DNA of 48,572 nucleotides from Pseudomonas neustonica. Its GTDB lineage: Bacteria; Pseudomonadota; Gammaproteobacteria; Pseudomonadales; Pseudomonadaceae. The notes under the pieces are model-generated. The model had not been told where the DNA came from. It ran no database searches and worked only from the letters and a program-made list of their open reading frames with translations. The position numbers and the translations under genes are program-made. Positions 15,692 through 24,000 of this stretch are shown here, one piece after another. The stretch is taken from contig NZ_RKKU01000029.1 of the NCBI RefSeq assembly GCF_003797945.1, positions 1 through 48,572 on the forward strand, in the 5' to 3' direction. How positions within the stretch are numbered: position 1 is the first letter of the stretch; the number at the start of each line of letters is the position of its first letter.

Positions 15692-16639
15692 ATGATCAAA
15701 GGTCTGGCTATTACGCCGCCCGTGCTCGGGCGCATCTCAATCGGCAAGGTTGTCGAGAAGAACGGCATGCGTCTGCCGGAAAAAGACGATCAATTCACCA
15801 TCACCTCCCAGGTACAGACTCGAGATGGCTGGGTTCTGCACCCACTGGATGAGCATCTGCGCAAGGATCAAGGCGGCAAGATCCGCAGTATTCCGGTGCG
15901 GTTACTGTTCAACGATCCTGATCTAAATTTCAGAGCTGAATACTGCCTCTTTGACCGTACCAGTGGCCGACCGCTGTGTGTGGGCAATGGAGAGACCTGT
16001 AAACGCTCTACCAGTGAAGGGCTGCAATCACTGCCCTGCCCCAGCCCGGATGGCTGTCCTTTAGCCAAGGGTGGCAACTGCAAACCCTATGGCCGGCTTA
16101 ACGTGGCCATTGGTGATGATGATCTGCTGGGGAGCTTTGTATTCAGGACTACGGGCTTCAACAGCATTCGAACGCTGTCGGCCAGGCTCAGTTACCTGCA
16201 GGCGCTCTCGGGTGATCGCCTGGCGTGTTTGCCATTGGAGATCCGACTGCGCGGTAAATCCACCCGGCAGAGCCATGGCACACCGATCTACTACGTGGAT
16301 CTGATTGTGCGAACGGGTCTGTCCATGGAGGAAGCCCTTGCCCAAGCCAACATCCTGGAGCGTGCCCGACGTGATGCAGGCTTTGACCAGGCTGCGCTGG
16401 ATGCTGCAGCGCGAGATGGCCTGCTCAATGGCGCCTTTGAGGACAGTGATGAGGAAGCCGAGCAGGTCCTGGAGGAGTTCTACCCTGAAGCCACAGTCAC
16501 CTCTACGCCACAGACAACGGCTATTTCGAGTTACAGCAGCCGCAAACCAAAACGTGACAAACCCACTTTGCACGACCTGATCCTGCAGCGCACCCACAGC
16601 CTGCAGGATCAACCAGTGGCACCTAGCAACCAACCTTAA
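15692..16639 (+). CDS. Gp3-like (recombination directionality factor-like) metal-binding protein
   Basis: The 315-residue protein resembles the Gp3-like family, named after the phiC31 recombination directionality factor and often annotated as a hydrolase or metal-binding protein. A cysteine-rich stretch at about residues 87-128 (YCLFD, PLCVGNGETCKR, LPCPSPDGCPLAKG, NCKPYG) probably binds zinc. It is followed by SFVFRTTGFNSIRTLSARL. The C-terminal ~70 residues are acidic, low in structure. AGGAGCATTCCC precedes the ATG. It sits in the recombination block between the exonuclease and a RadC protein. The name is by resemblance; whether it steers any integrase here is unknown. Confidence 0.65.
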   Translation: MIKGLAITPPVLGRISIGKVVEKNGMRLPEKDDQFTITSQVQTRDGWVLHPLDEHLRKDQGGKIRSIPVRLLFNDPDLNFRAEYCLFDRTSGRPLCVGNGETCKRSTSEGLQSLPCPSPDGCPLAKGGNCKPYGRLNVAIGDDDLLGSFVFRTTGFNSIRTLSARLSYLQALSGDRLACLPLEIRLRGKSTRQSHGTPIYYVDLIVRTGLSMEEALAQANILERARRDAGFDQAALDAAARDGLLNGAFEDSDEEAEQVLEEFYPEATVTSTPQTTAISSYSSRKPKRDKPTLHDLILQRTHSLQDQPVAPSNQP

Positions 16640-16656
16640 ACACTCTGGAGTTAAAC

Positions 16657-17145
16657 ATGCAGAAATCAGCCAAACAGGCGGCCATTGCGCCGCCTGCCGG
16701 CATCCCTTTGTCGGAAAAAGATGTCCTGAGTTGGGCGCAAAGCATTCTTGAAGCCCGCTTCAAACGCAGCAACTACCTGACCAGCCCGGAACACGTGAAG
16801 AACTACCTGATGGCAACACTGGCCCATGAGGAACGAGAAGTCTTTGGTCTGATCCTGCTGGATAGCCAACACGGTGTGCTGGGCTTTGAAACCCTGTTCT
16901 ACGGCACCATCGACAGCGCCAGCGTCTACCCACGGGAAATCATCAAATGCGTGCTCAATGCCAATGCTGCTGCGGTAATCCTCACCCACAACCACCCCAG
17001 TGGCAGACCCGAGCCCAGCACGGCGGATGTCGCCCTGACCAAGCGTCTGCAAACAGCCCTGGACACAGTAGAAGTACGTTTACTCGATCACCTGGTGATT
17101 GGCGGCGCGGACTCAGTGAGCTTTGCAGAGCGCGGCCTGATTTAA
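16657..17145 (+). CDS. RadC-family JAB-domain protein
   Basis: The 162-residue protein has the MPN/JAB metalloprotease-like core of RadC: a Glu in HEEREVFGLILLD, then LTHNHPSGRPEPSTAD with the H-x-H and Asp zinc ligands, then LLDHLVIGG. It lacks the N-terminal helix-hairpin-helix of long RadC, as is usual for island-borne copies. RadC proteins on mobile elements are common beside anti-restriction and recombination genes; their activity is unsettled. It starts 17 bases after the previous gene, likely same transcript. Confidence 0.9.
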   Translation: MQKSAKQAAIAPPAGIPLSEKDVLSWAQSILEARFKRSNYLTSPEHVKNYLMATLAHEEREVFGLILLDSQHGVLGFETLFYGTIDSASVYPREIIKCVLNANAAAVILTHNHPSGRPEPSTADVALTKRLQTALDTVEVRLLDHLVIGGADSVSFAERGLI

Positions 17146-17173
17146 CCCCCACCAGCACAGGAGAAACGACATC

Positions 17174-17500
17174 ATGCAAACCAACACATGCTGCATCTGT
17201 GACGCTGCAACCCTTCTGCACAGGCAGAACCTTCGCACCTTGGCTGTAATGGCAGGCGTCTGTGATGCTCTGCTCAGGCAGTTTGCTGCTAAGCAGCAGA
17301 GTTCAAAACCTGGAGCTCACGAGCCTTGGGCGCAGCTGGGTGAGCTGATTGCGCTAGCGAGTCAATCCAATTCAGTGCTGGCAGAGGGCGTCGCTCAGGG
17401 CATCGAGCTTGCAAACAACGTGGAGAAACATTGGCTGGGTGACTATGACAGTCTGTGCCTGAACTGCGGTTTTTTGCTAACCGGCGCTTCAGAGGATTAA
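17174..17500 (+). CDS. hypothetical protein with two CxxC pairs
   Basis: The 108-residue product has CCICDA at its start and LCLNCGFLL near its end, a spacing that could form a single zinc site bringing both ends together, with an all-helical middle. No family recognised. It follows radC by 28 bases with GGAGAAACGAC before the ATG, so it is probably the last gene of the recombination operon. A convergent XRE regulator follows, with a hairpin between. Confidence 0.6.
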   Translation: MQTNTCCICDAATLLHRQNLRTLAVMAGVCDALLRQFAAKQQSSKPGAHEPWAQLGELIALASQSNSVLAEGVAQGIELANNVEKHWLGDYDSLCLNCGFLLTGASED

Positions 17501-17501
17501 A

Positions 17502-17532
17502 AGGCGCGGGCCTGTTACAGGCTTACCGCGCC
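17502..17532 (-). terminator. stem-loop at the convergent gene ends
   Basis: GGCGCGG and CCGCGCC flank an inner GCCTG/CAGGC pair. On the minus strand the stem is followed by TTTTAATCC, giving a terminator for the XRE gene that overlaps its last codons; it may also stop plus-strand transcripts. Confidence 0.65.
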
Positions 17533-17867
17533 AGCCGGGCGCTCAATTGCTCTAAAAGTGACACCACCAGTTCCCGATCTTTAGCGTCCAGCTTCGCCAA
17601 CATCTGCTTGAGATGGCGGTACTGGTCATCCACATGATGGCTGCCTGTAGTCAACAGATCCACCGCCTCACATCCAAACAATTCTGCCAACTCATACAGT
17701 CGCTGGATTGAGGGTGTGGCAATGCCACGCTCCATCCGTGACACCGCCTCATTGCCAATGCCCAGGCTTGCTGCAACGCTTTCCTGTGTCATACCCGCGT
17801 CAGCCCGATACTTGGCAATGGCCCGTCCGATACTTTGCGCTCGCTTGTTTTCTACGTTTTTCGTCAT
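17523..17867 (-). CDS. XRE-family transcriptional regulator
   Basis: The 114-residue protein has a single XRE helix-turn-helix at about residues 12-68: IGRAIAKYRADAGMTQESVAA, then GIGNEAVSRMERGIATPS and the following helix LYELAELFGCEAVDLL. The C-terminal ~40 residues are helical and probably dimerise. It is transcribed away from the small secreted and membrane protein genes. A perfect palindrome (17954-17965) lies 87 bases upstream of its start and may be its operator. Confidence 0.88.
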   Translation of the reverse strand: MTKNVENKRAQSIGRAIAKYRADAGMTQESVAASLGIGNEAVSRMERGIATPSIQRLYELAELFGCEAVDLLTTGSHHVDDQYRHLKQMLAKLDAKDRELVVSLLEQLSARLAR

Positions 17868-17953
17868 GCGCCCTCCGATTCAACTCGAATGGTTGGGCAT
17901 CAACTGATTGACATGAAGGACTTAACGAGATGAGAATCAACCTATAAAGTCGT

Positions 17954-17965
17954 TTTGATATCAAA
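17954..17965. promoter_or_regulatory. palindrome TTTGATATCAAA, possible XRE operator
   Basis: A perfect 12-bp dyad in the 296-base gap between the XRE gene and the next plus-strand gene. Operator role is inference from position. Confidence 0.4.
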
Positions 17966-18163
17966 TAATTCTGCATCATCCAAGGACACCACATGAAGGG
18001 ACTCAGATTGACACTTCAAAGCTCATACCCTCCCGGTAAGAAACCCTCTGCCCTTGTCTTGATCTCAATTGCAAATCTGACAACCCGCTAGACAGATCAT
18101 TCCTACTGGCTGCATGCCTCATAGCTGGTAGCGGATATGTTTTTAATAACCAAGGATCAACCC

Positions 18164-18610
18164 ATGAACACATTACGCACTGCCCTGATCGTTAGCTTTC
18201 TGCTTGTCATTACCAACAATCACGCTTTTGCCACCGAGTGGTGGTCCGGTTTCGCTATGGGCACATCGGAGTACACCGTTACTGATGACAAAGGAAACGA
18301 ACTCTACATCGCCTGCCCTAGTGAAGACGGTGAATACGTCAGGGCCACAGCCACCATCGCAGGTAACCGATATAGCTCACAACAAGGTGACGGATTCAAT
18401 GTCATCGTCGATGGGTATACCAACACCAACCCCTTCGATACCTACTGCCGTTTGTGTGGCGAGGACTTCCCCAACTTCTGGGACAGCCTGCGTAACGCCA
18501 GCACTCTGCAAGTCAGTGCAGGCGGTCAAACCGTCAAACTGCCAACCACCAACATTGGCGTTCTTCCGGCCCTTGGCGACCCCGCAAATACCTGCCAGTC
18601 AGCCTGGTAG
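18164..18610 (+). CDS. exported protein of unknown function
   Basis: The 148-residue product begins with a clear Sec signal peptide (MNTLRTALIVSFLLVITNNHAFA, cleavage after the Ala near 24). The mature part has several cysteines (IACPSED, YCRLCGED and a final TCQSAW) and beta-type sequence. No family recognised. AAGGATCAA precedes the ATG at 18164. It is followed by a membrane protein and a lipoprotein gene at short spacing, suggesting a cell-envelope operon. Confidence 0.65.
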   Translation: MNTLRTALIVSFLLVITNNHAFATEWWSGFAMGTSEYTVTDDKGNELYIACPSEDGEYVRATATIAGNRYSSQQGDGFNVIVDGYTNTNPFDTYCRLCGEDFPNFWDSLRNASTLQVSAGGQTVKLPTTNIGVLPALGDPANTCQSAW

Positions 18611-18663
18611 CGAACAACTGATCTCTTCCAAAAAAGCTCAATAAGAAACCAGGAGCATGCTGT

Positions 18664-19056
18664 ATGGACCAACAAAATCTCGACAACAACAATCAGCACA
18701 GTGAAGACGAAGATTATAACGACGAAGGCTTTTCCCTCTCAGGCAGGGCCATCGGATGGGGCCTTGCAGCATTCGTCTTTGCCATCGTCATGGTCACCTT
18801 TAACAACTCTGGCATGGTTATTCGTGCTGGCTTCTTCGCCAAGCTGCTGGCGGTAATAGTCGGAAGCTTGGTCGGTTGGGGTGGCGCCATGATTGGCGAT
18901 GCCATTTGTCGCTTCGCACGGCCAACGATGTTTTTCACCACAGGCGGCTTTTTCAGCTTGGTATTCAACAAGCTGTTCTGGATTGCCGGACCTCAGTTGA
19001 TTGGTCTCGGTATTGGCGTTGCACTCGGTGTATCCCAAGTACTTTCCAGAATGTAG
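18664..19056 (+). CDS. small integral membrane protein, unknown
   Basis: The 130-residue product has an acidic, Asn/Asp-rich N-terminus (about 25 residues) and four hydrophobic segments (near 31-48, 52-75, 80-98, 105-125), including LLAVIVGSLVGWGGAMIGDA. No family recognised. AGGAGC lies before the ATG. Its neighbours are an exported protein and a lipoprotein on the same strand, the next gene starting 11 bases downstream. Confidence 0.6.
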   Translation: MDQQNLDNNNQHSEDEDYNDEGFSLSGRAIGWGLAAFVFAIVMVTFNNSGMVIRAGFFAKLLAVIVGSLVGWGGAMIGDAICRFARPTMFFTTGGFFSLVFNKLFWIAGPQLIGLGIGVALGVSQVLSRM

Positions 19057-19067
19057 GAGACCAGACA

Positions 19068-19331
19068 ATGAAATCTACAATCGCATCAGTAGGAATAGCG
19101 ATCAGCCTGCTCATGGCTGGCTGCTCAAGCCCTGAGGACAAGCTCAGGGGCGAGTTCGTGTCTGGATGTATGCAAGGGGGCGCGGACAGGAGGATCTGTA
19201 GCTGTGCGTTCGAGAGGCTAAACGAACGATATGGAACAGAAGCTCTAGAGCGTATGAGCCGGCGCAGTATGCCTACCCAGGAGTTCATGGAAGCGGCCAT
19301 GATGGCTGGATTGCAATGCAGTGAGATGTAA
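19068..19331 (+). CDS. small lipoprotein, unknown
   Basis: The 87-residue product has a lipoprotein signal with lipobox LMAGC at about residues 15-19 and a short mature part with more cysteines (SGCMQGG, RICSCAFER, LQCSEM). The ATG at 19068 follows TAGGAGACC and directly precedes the signal peptide; an in-frame ATG at 18876 lies inside the previous gene. No family recognised. Confidence 0.7.
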   Translation: MKSTIASVGIAISLLMAGCSSPEDKLRGEFVSGCMQGGADRRICSCAFERLNERYGTEALERMSRRSMPTQEFMEAAMMAGLQCSEM

Positions 19332-19339
19332 CAAGTGAA

Positions 19340-19363
19340 TCCGGGGCCTCTTGGCCTCGGATA
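19340..19363 (+). terminator. stem-loop after the lipoprotein gene
   Basis: ATCCGGGGCC pairs with GGCCTCGGAT around a TCTT loop. There is no T-run after it, so its terminator role is uncertain. Confidence 0.4.
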
Positions 19364-19454
19364 TAACACAGCTCCAATTTTTGGCATCCGGAATAGAAAA
19401 CTAACCAGCTGCTTTTCCAGTAAATTTTCAGGACTGATAAAAGCCACACGGCTC

Positions 19455-19838
19455 TTAAAGCTCAATACCAGTGGTATCACTGAGCTTCTTTCGTACATAC
19501 CCCTTTGCAAGATCCTTTATCAAATCCAGGGTCCAGCCACCTGCTGCCAGCGCACCACCCCGCGTTTTCCTCCAGATCTCCGAGTCCCTCACCGAGTCAG
19601 CAAAGTCGTGCCCTTTCCATGTCAGCTGACGGAACATCAGACCGCTCAATGGCGGACGTCCGCCCTGATCGATATACCCCTCATCAGCCAATAGCCTAAA
19701 GTGATAAATCACCTGATCATCAGTGAAACCCTCAATACCAAGATCCCCAGCCTTGAAGGTCAGAATTGCATTCGCCTGCTGATTCATGCCCTCAAGCTTC
19801 AGCAGTATTTCCCTCAGCAAGTCCATGTCTCTTTGCAT
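19455..19838 (-). CDS. DUF2513-family protein
   Basis: The 127-residue protein starts MQRDMDLLREILLKLEGM and has YHFRLLADEGYID and QLTWKGHDFADSVRD, the landmarks of DUF2513, a winged-helix-like family frequent in phages and islands. The C-terminal part is helical (LIKDLAKGYVRKKL). Function unknown, possibly DNA-binding. It is transcribed on the minus strand, 108 bases beyond the end of the CoiA-like gene, and could be read through from the restriction locus. Confidence 0.85.
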   Translation of the reverse strand: MQRDMDLLREILLKLEGMNQQANAILTFKAGDLGIEGFTDDQVIYHFRLLADEGYIDQGGRPPLSGLMFRQLTWKGHDFADSVRDSEIWRKTRGGALAAGGWTLDLIKDLAKGYVRKKLSDTTGIEL

Positions 19839-19946
19839 GACGAGTCCTCCATGTCCTAGACCAAAATACGCCCTAACTCCCAGCCGTGTGCATCACAGGC
19901 AAAACTGCCTACTGAGTTAGTTGGGGTGCTTTTATTTTTCGTGATT

Positions 19947-21059
19947 TCAGCTCACATCTGGCAAGACAATCAAATACCGCGCCCCTCGCAAAGACTCATG
20001 CGGTGTAACCCAGCAACGCTTAATCTGCTCGATTGTCAGCTCCAGGTCAGGAGAAAACCGAAGCTCCCGCAGACGTTGGGAATCAGACGCGCAGTACTGA
20101 CAGAAGCGCGAACCAGGAGAGCTCACTAGCCTGCAGCTTGAACACTCAGCACCTACACAGCCCCACTCTCGCACGGCTTGAAACATTGTCGCTACAATCA
20201 GTGCTTCCCGCTCTTTCCAGGTGTGCTCGACACCCGCGCAGCCGCGCGTTGTTGAACGCGCCAACTCAACTTGAGCGTTACGGTGCAAGACAAGAGCGTC
20301 CAAATACTCCTGTTGCTGCACATCTGGCTGGGCTTCAACCGTGGGTGCCGCCGCAATACGTTCATCCTCGGCCTGCTGCCACTCTGTATTCAGGCGTGCC
20401 GCCTCAGTTTTCAGCTCGGCACGGGCCCGGCTAATCAAAGCCTCACCCTTCATCGAACGAATCCAGGCGCGGTTATGCGGATCATCCAAAACGGCATGCG
20501 TGAATACCGCCTGATCGTTGATCTGTGCATCCGTGAGCAAGTTCAAGTCGATCTCAATACTGGAGACCTCCATACCCTGCAGCCGGCGTTTTCGTTCGTG
20601 CTCCTGGCGAGCCGAGCATTTGATGCGGACAATCAGGCTATGGCCTTGCAATGTCAACCTTACGTGGGCTCTAAGACCATCAATATCGACGAACTTTTCT
20701 ACCTTTTCAGGGATAATGGATGCAGTATCGAACCCTACTTCCCTGACGATACTTCTGCCGCTCTTTAGAAATTGACTCACGCTCTCAGTGAAGGATGGCA
20801 ATAGCAGTCGCTGGTGCTGTGCGATCACTTGCACAGCAGCGCGTCTAATACCCTCTGATCGACCATTGCTACATCCCTCCAATTCGGCATGCCTGAAATA
20901 TGGAAGGCGCTTCTCACCCTGATTGGCTGCCACCAAAGGACGACGGCAACCAGGGCACACACAGCCACAACGCAGGCCGTTTTCGACCTCATAGGCGCGC
21001 AGCATGAGGCCGTCACGTTCACCCAGAGGAATAGCCGAACCTGTCATAGCGCTATCCAT
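19947..21059 (-). CDS. CoiA-like zinc-ribbon protein downstream of the Type ISP enzyme
   Basis: The 370-residue protein has a CoiA-like start: CGCVCPGCRRPLVAANQGEK, then LPYFRHAELEGCSNGRSEG (residues ~20-65), the pattern in which a zinc ribbon precedes a nuclease-like domain. A second Cys cluster, CVGAECSSCRLV ... FCQYC, lies near the C-terminus. The middle is helical. ATG 21059 has AGGAGG just upstream; an in-frame ATG at 21284 lies inside the upstream gene and has no such site. It starts 13 bases after the stop of the restriction enzyme, so the two are co-transcribed. CoiA proteins act in competence; here a nucleic-acid role in defence is inferred. Confidence 0.65.
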   Translation of the reverse strand: MDSAMTGSAIPLGERDGLMLRAYEVENGLRCGCVCPGCRRPLVAANQGEKRLPYFRHAELEGCSNGRSEGIRRAAVQVIAQHQRLLLPSFTESVSQFLKSGRSIVREVGFDTASIIPEKVEKFVDIDGLRAHVRLTLQGHSLIVRIKCSARQEHERKRRLQGMEVSSIEIDLNLLTDAQINDQAVFTHAVLDDPHNRAWIRSMKGEALISRARAELKTEAARLNTEWQQAEDERIAAAPTVEAQPDVQQQEYLDALVLHRNAQVELARSTTRGCAGVEHTWKEREALIVATMFQAVREWGCVGAECSSCRLVSSPGSRFCQYCASDSQRLRELRFSPDLELTIEQIKRCWVTPHESLRGARYLIVLPDVS

Positions 21060-21072
21060 GGCCTCCTGGGTA

Positions 21073-24000
21073 TCAGATATCGAGAGCCGGCAGGCTGTTG
21101 ACGATCTTCTGGGTTTCCAAGCTGACGGTGACCACGCGCTGGAACAGCTCCAGCGGGTACTTGGGGTTGCCCATGGTTTCGATGGCCCAGTCGTTGGCGT
21201 CGTTGACGATGCCGCTGGCTTTGTCGGTGCGAACGGACTGGCGCTCCATGACCCAGTCGAGTGCGGCCTTGCCGTTGACCACATACCCCCAGGCCGCCTC
21301 GGGGATGCCTTTGAGGGTAATGCGGGGGTTGTAGATGACGGTGCTCTTGTCGCCTTTCTTGGCGAACTTCATCTTCTCTACGCGGTAGTCGGCATCGGTG
21401 AGGGTGCCCTTGGCCTCGATGGTCAGTGGGAACGGCTCGACGGTTTCGTAGTTTAGGTGAAGTTCCGCAAGGGCGCGACCGGCTTTGCTGAAGGCCCAAA
21501 AGTCGGCGGCTTTCTTTACCGCTGGTATACGCGGCAGCTCCTTGCTCAGATTATCGGCAAAGCGTTCGCGGTAGTCAGGCGAATGGAGGATGCCGTAGAT
21601 GAAGTAGAACAAGTCTTCCTTGCTGATTTGCTCACCTGGGTAAGCCGCTTGAAAATGCGCAAGGCCATCGTCTGTAATGGCATCGCGGCGGCGCAATCCT
21701 TCTTCAGCATTCTCTGCAAACAGGTCGTCTTTTGAGGCTTGAGCGGTTTCGTCGTACAGGTAAAGAGGGAAGCACTGCGCACCGCCATCTGTTTGCTGTT
21801 CCAAAATAGAGTTGGTGATCAGCGCAAACTGGCCAACACCATTCCAGCGCTCTTTAAACGTGATTATCAAATTAGGGGCAGATGGAACTGGGAATAGTCT
21901 CGGCATTTGCAAGACCATTTCATTCAAGCGCCTGTCGAAATACATCCATTGCTTCGTAAATGGTCTATACGTCGAAACCGTGATCGGCGCAGCATTAAAG
22001 CTGAGCAGCTTGTTCTTGATCGCATCATTTCGAAGTGATCGAGACCAACTTATCAGGGTGGCATCCTTGTCCAGAAAGCCTGCAGCCGCAGTCTCTCTTG
22101 TAAGCCGCTCAGAGACTGAATGAGCAGCATTAAATCGTCTCAGTTCTGAGCTGTATTTTTCGATCAAACGACTTACATTTTGAATAAGTGATGCTTTTGA
22201 GTAGTTAAACACCCAAGCATCCCTGTTGGTTTGAACCCCACCAGAATAGTTGTCAAAAATCTTGGGGGCATTGCTTTTCTTGTCACCGAGGACAATGAAC
22301 TGATCAAAGCTGCTATCACGCTGCTTCAACCAATCACCATGCGCGTCTGGGACTACATGTTGCCAGCTTGGAATACCGGCCACGCTGGCATAACTGACGA
22401 TCTTCTCCAGCTTATCTTCGCGGCTGAGGTAGTCGCCAATATCGTGGAAATAGATCTGACCCTGAGCCTGGGCATCAGGATTTTTAACCAGCAGCGAGAT
22501 GGCAATCGGAGCACGACTGCCGCTACCGAAAATCTTGCCTCCTTCCTTGCGTGAGGTTTCGCCACTGGTACGCTGGTTGCCACGCAGATGGAACACATAG
22601 AGGCTGGAGAACTCATCAGCCAGGCACTTGCGCAAACCATCTGCGGTGTTGGCCTCAACAAAGCCAGCATTGGTTACAAAACCAATGATGCCAGCATCGC
22701 CAATGCGGTCACTGGCCCAGCGAATGGAACGGATATAGCTGTCATAGAGGGCGTTCTTGTTATTTGCACCTGAGCGCGCGGCATAGGTTGTTCGGATGCG
22801 TTCATCCAGGCTCGGGTATGCCACGTTTGCGTTGTTGGCATTAGCATCCCCCTGGCCCACTGAATATGGCGGATTACCTACAATCACCCGAATATCAAGC
22901 TCCTTCTGCCGTTTACGCCGAGCGCTGTTGTCCTCCAGCAGCACATCCACCAGATCGTCCTTTTCATACATCTGGAAGGTGTCGGTCAGGCAGATGCCTT
23001 CAAACGGCGTGTACTCGTCGATCACTTCACCGTGGTAAGCCGCTTCGATATTGATGGCTGCAATGTAATAGGCCAGCAACACTAGCTCGTTGGCGTGAAT
23101 CTCGTGCTGGTACTTGTGCGGTAGCTCTTCCGGCTTGATCAGGCCCGACTGGATCAGGCGGGTGATAAAAGTGCCGGTCCCGGTGAACGGGTCGATGATA
23201 TGAACGCCCTTGCTGCCCAGGGTTTGGCCGAACTCCTTTTGTAGCAGGTGGTTGACGCTGTGCAGGATGAAATCCACCACCTCGACCGGGGTGTAAACGA
23301 TACCCAGGCGCTCGGTCATCTTGGGGAAGGCATTGCGGAAGAACTTGTCGTACAGCTCGACGATGATCTTCTGCTTGCCCTGAGCATTGTCTATACCGGC
23401 AGCACGTTGACGCACGCTGGCGTAGAACTTGTCCAGGGTATCCGCTTCTTTGCCCAGGCTGTGCTCATGGAGCGCATCCAACACGCCTTGCATGGCCTTA
23501 GACATTGGGTTGTGGCTGGCGAAACTGTATTCCTCAAACAGCGCATCGAACACCGGCTTGGTTACCAGATGCTGGGCGAGCATTTCGACAATCTCGCCGT
23601 CGCTGATACTGTCGTTGAGGTCGTCGCGTAGCTCGGCAGAGAAGGCGTTGAAGGCGGCCTTCTCGCGGGCATTGGCCGGGTTCTCCAGAATACCCTGGAT
23701 GCGGTCGATATGGGTGCGGGCGATCTTGGCAATGTCATTGGCCCAATCCTCCCAGTGATGGCGGTTGCCACACTTATCGACGATCTTGGCGTAGATCGCC
23801 TTTTCGATTTCACCCACTTCGTAAGTCAGCTCGGCCTGCTGGCTCAACTGGCCCTCGGCATCGTATTTTTTGCGTTTTTCACCGATGCCATACTGGCCTT
23901 TACCTGCCTCTTTCTTACTGCTGCTCTTTGACTTTTTATCAGCCTTGTCCGTGATGGCGATAACTTCCATCTTGCGCGGGTCGGAGCCGATCAGATCCAG

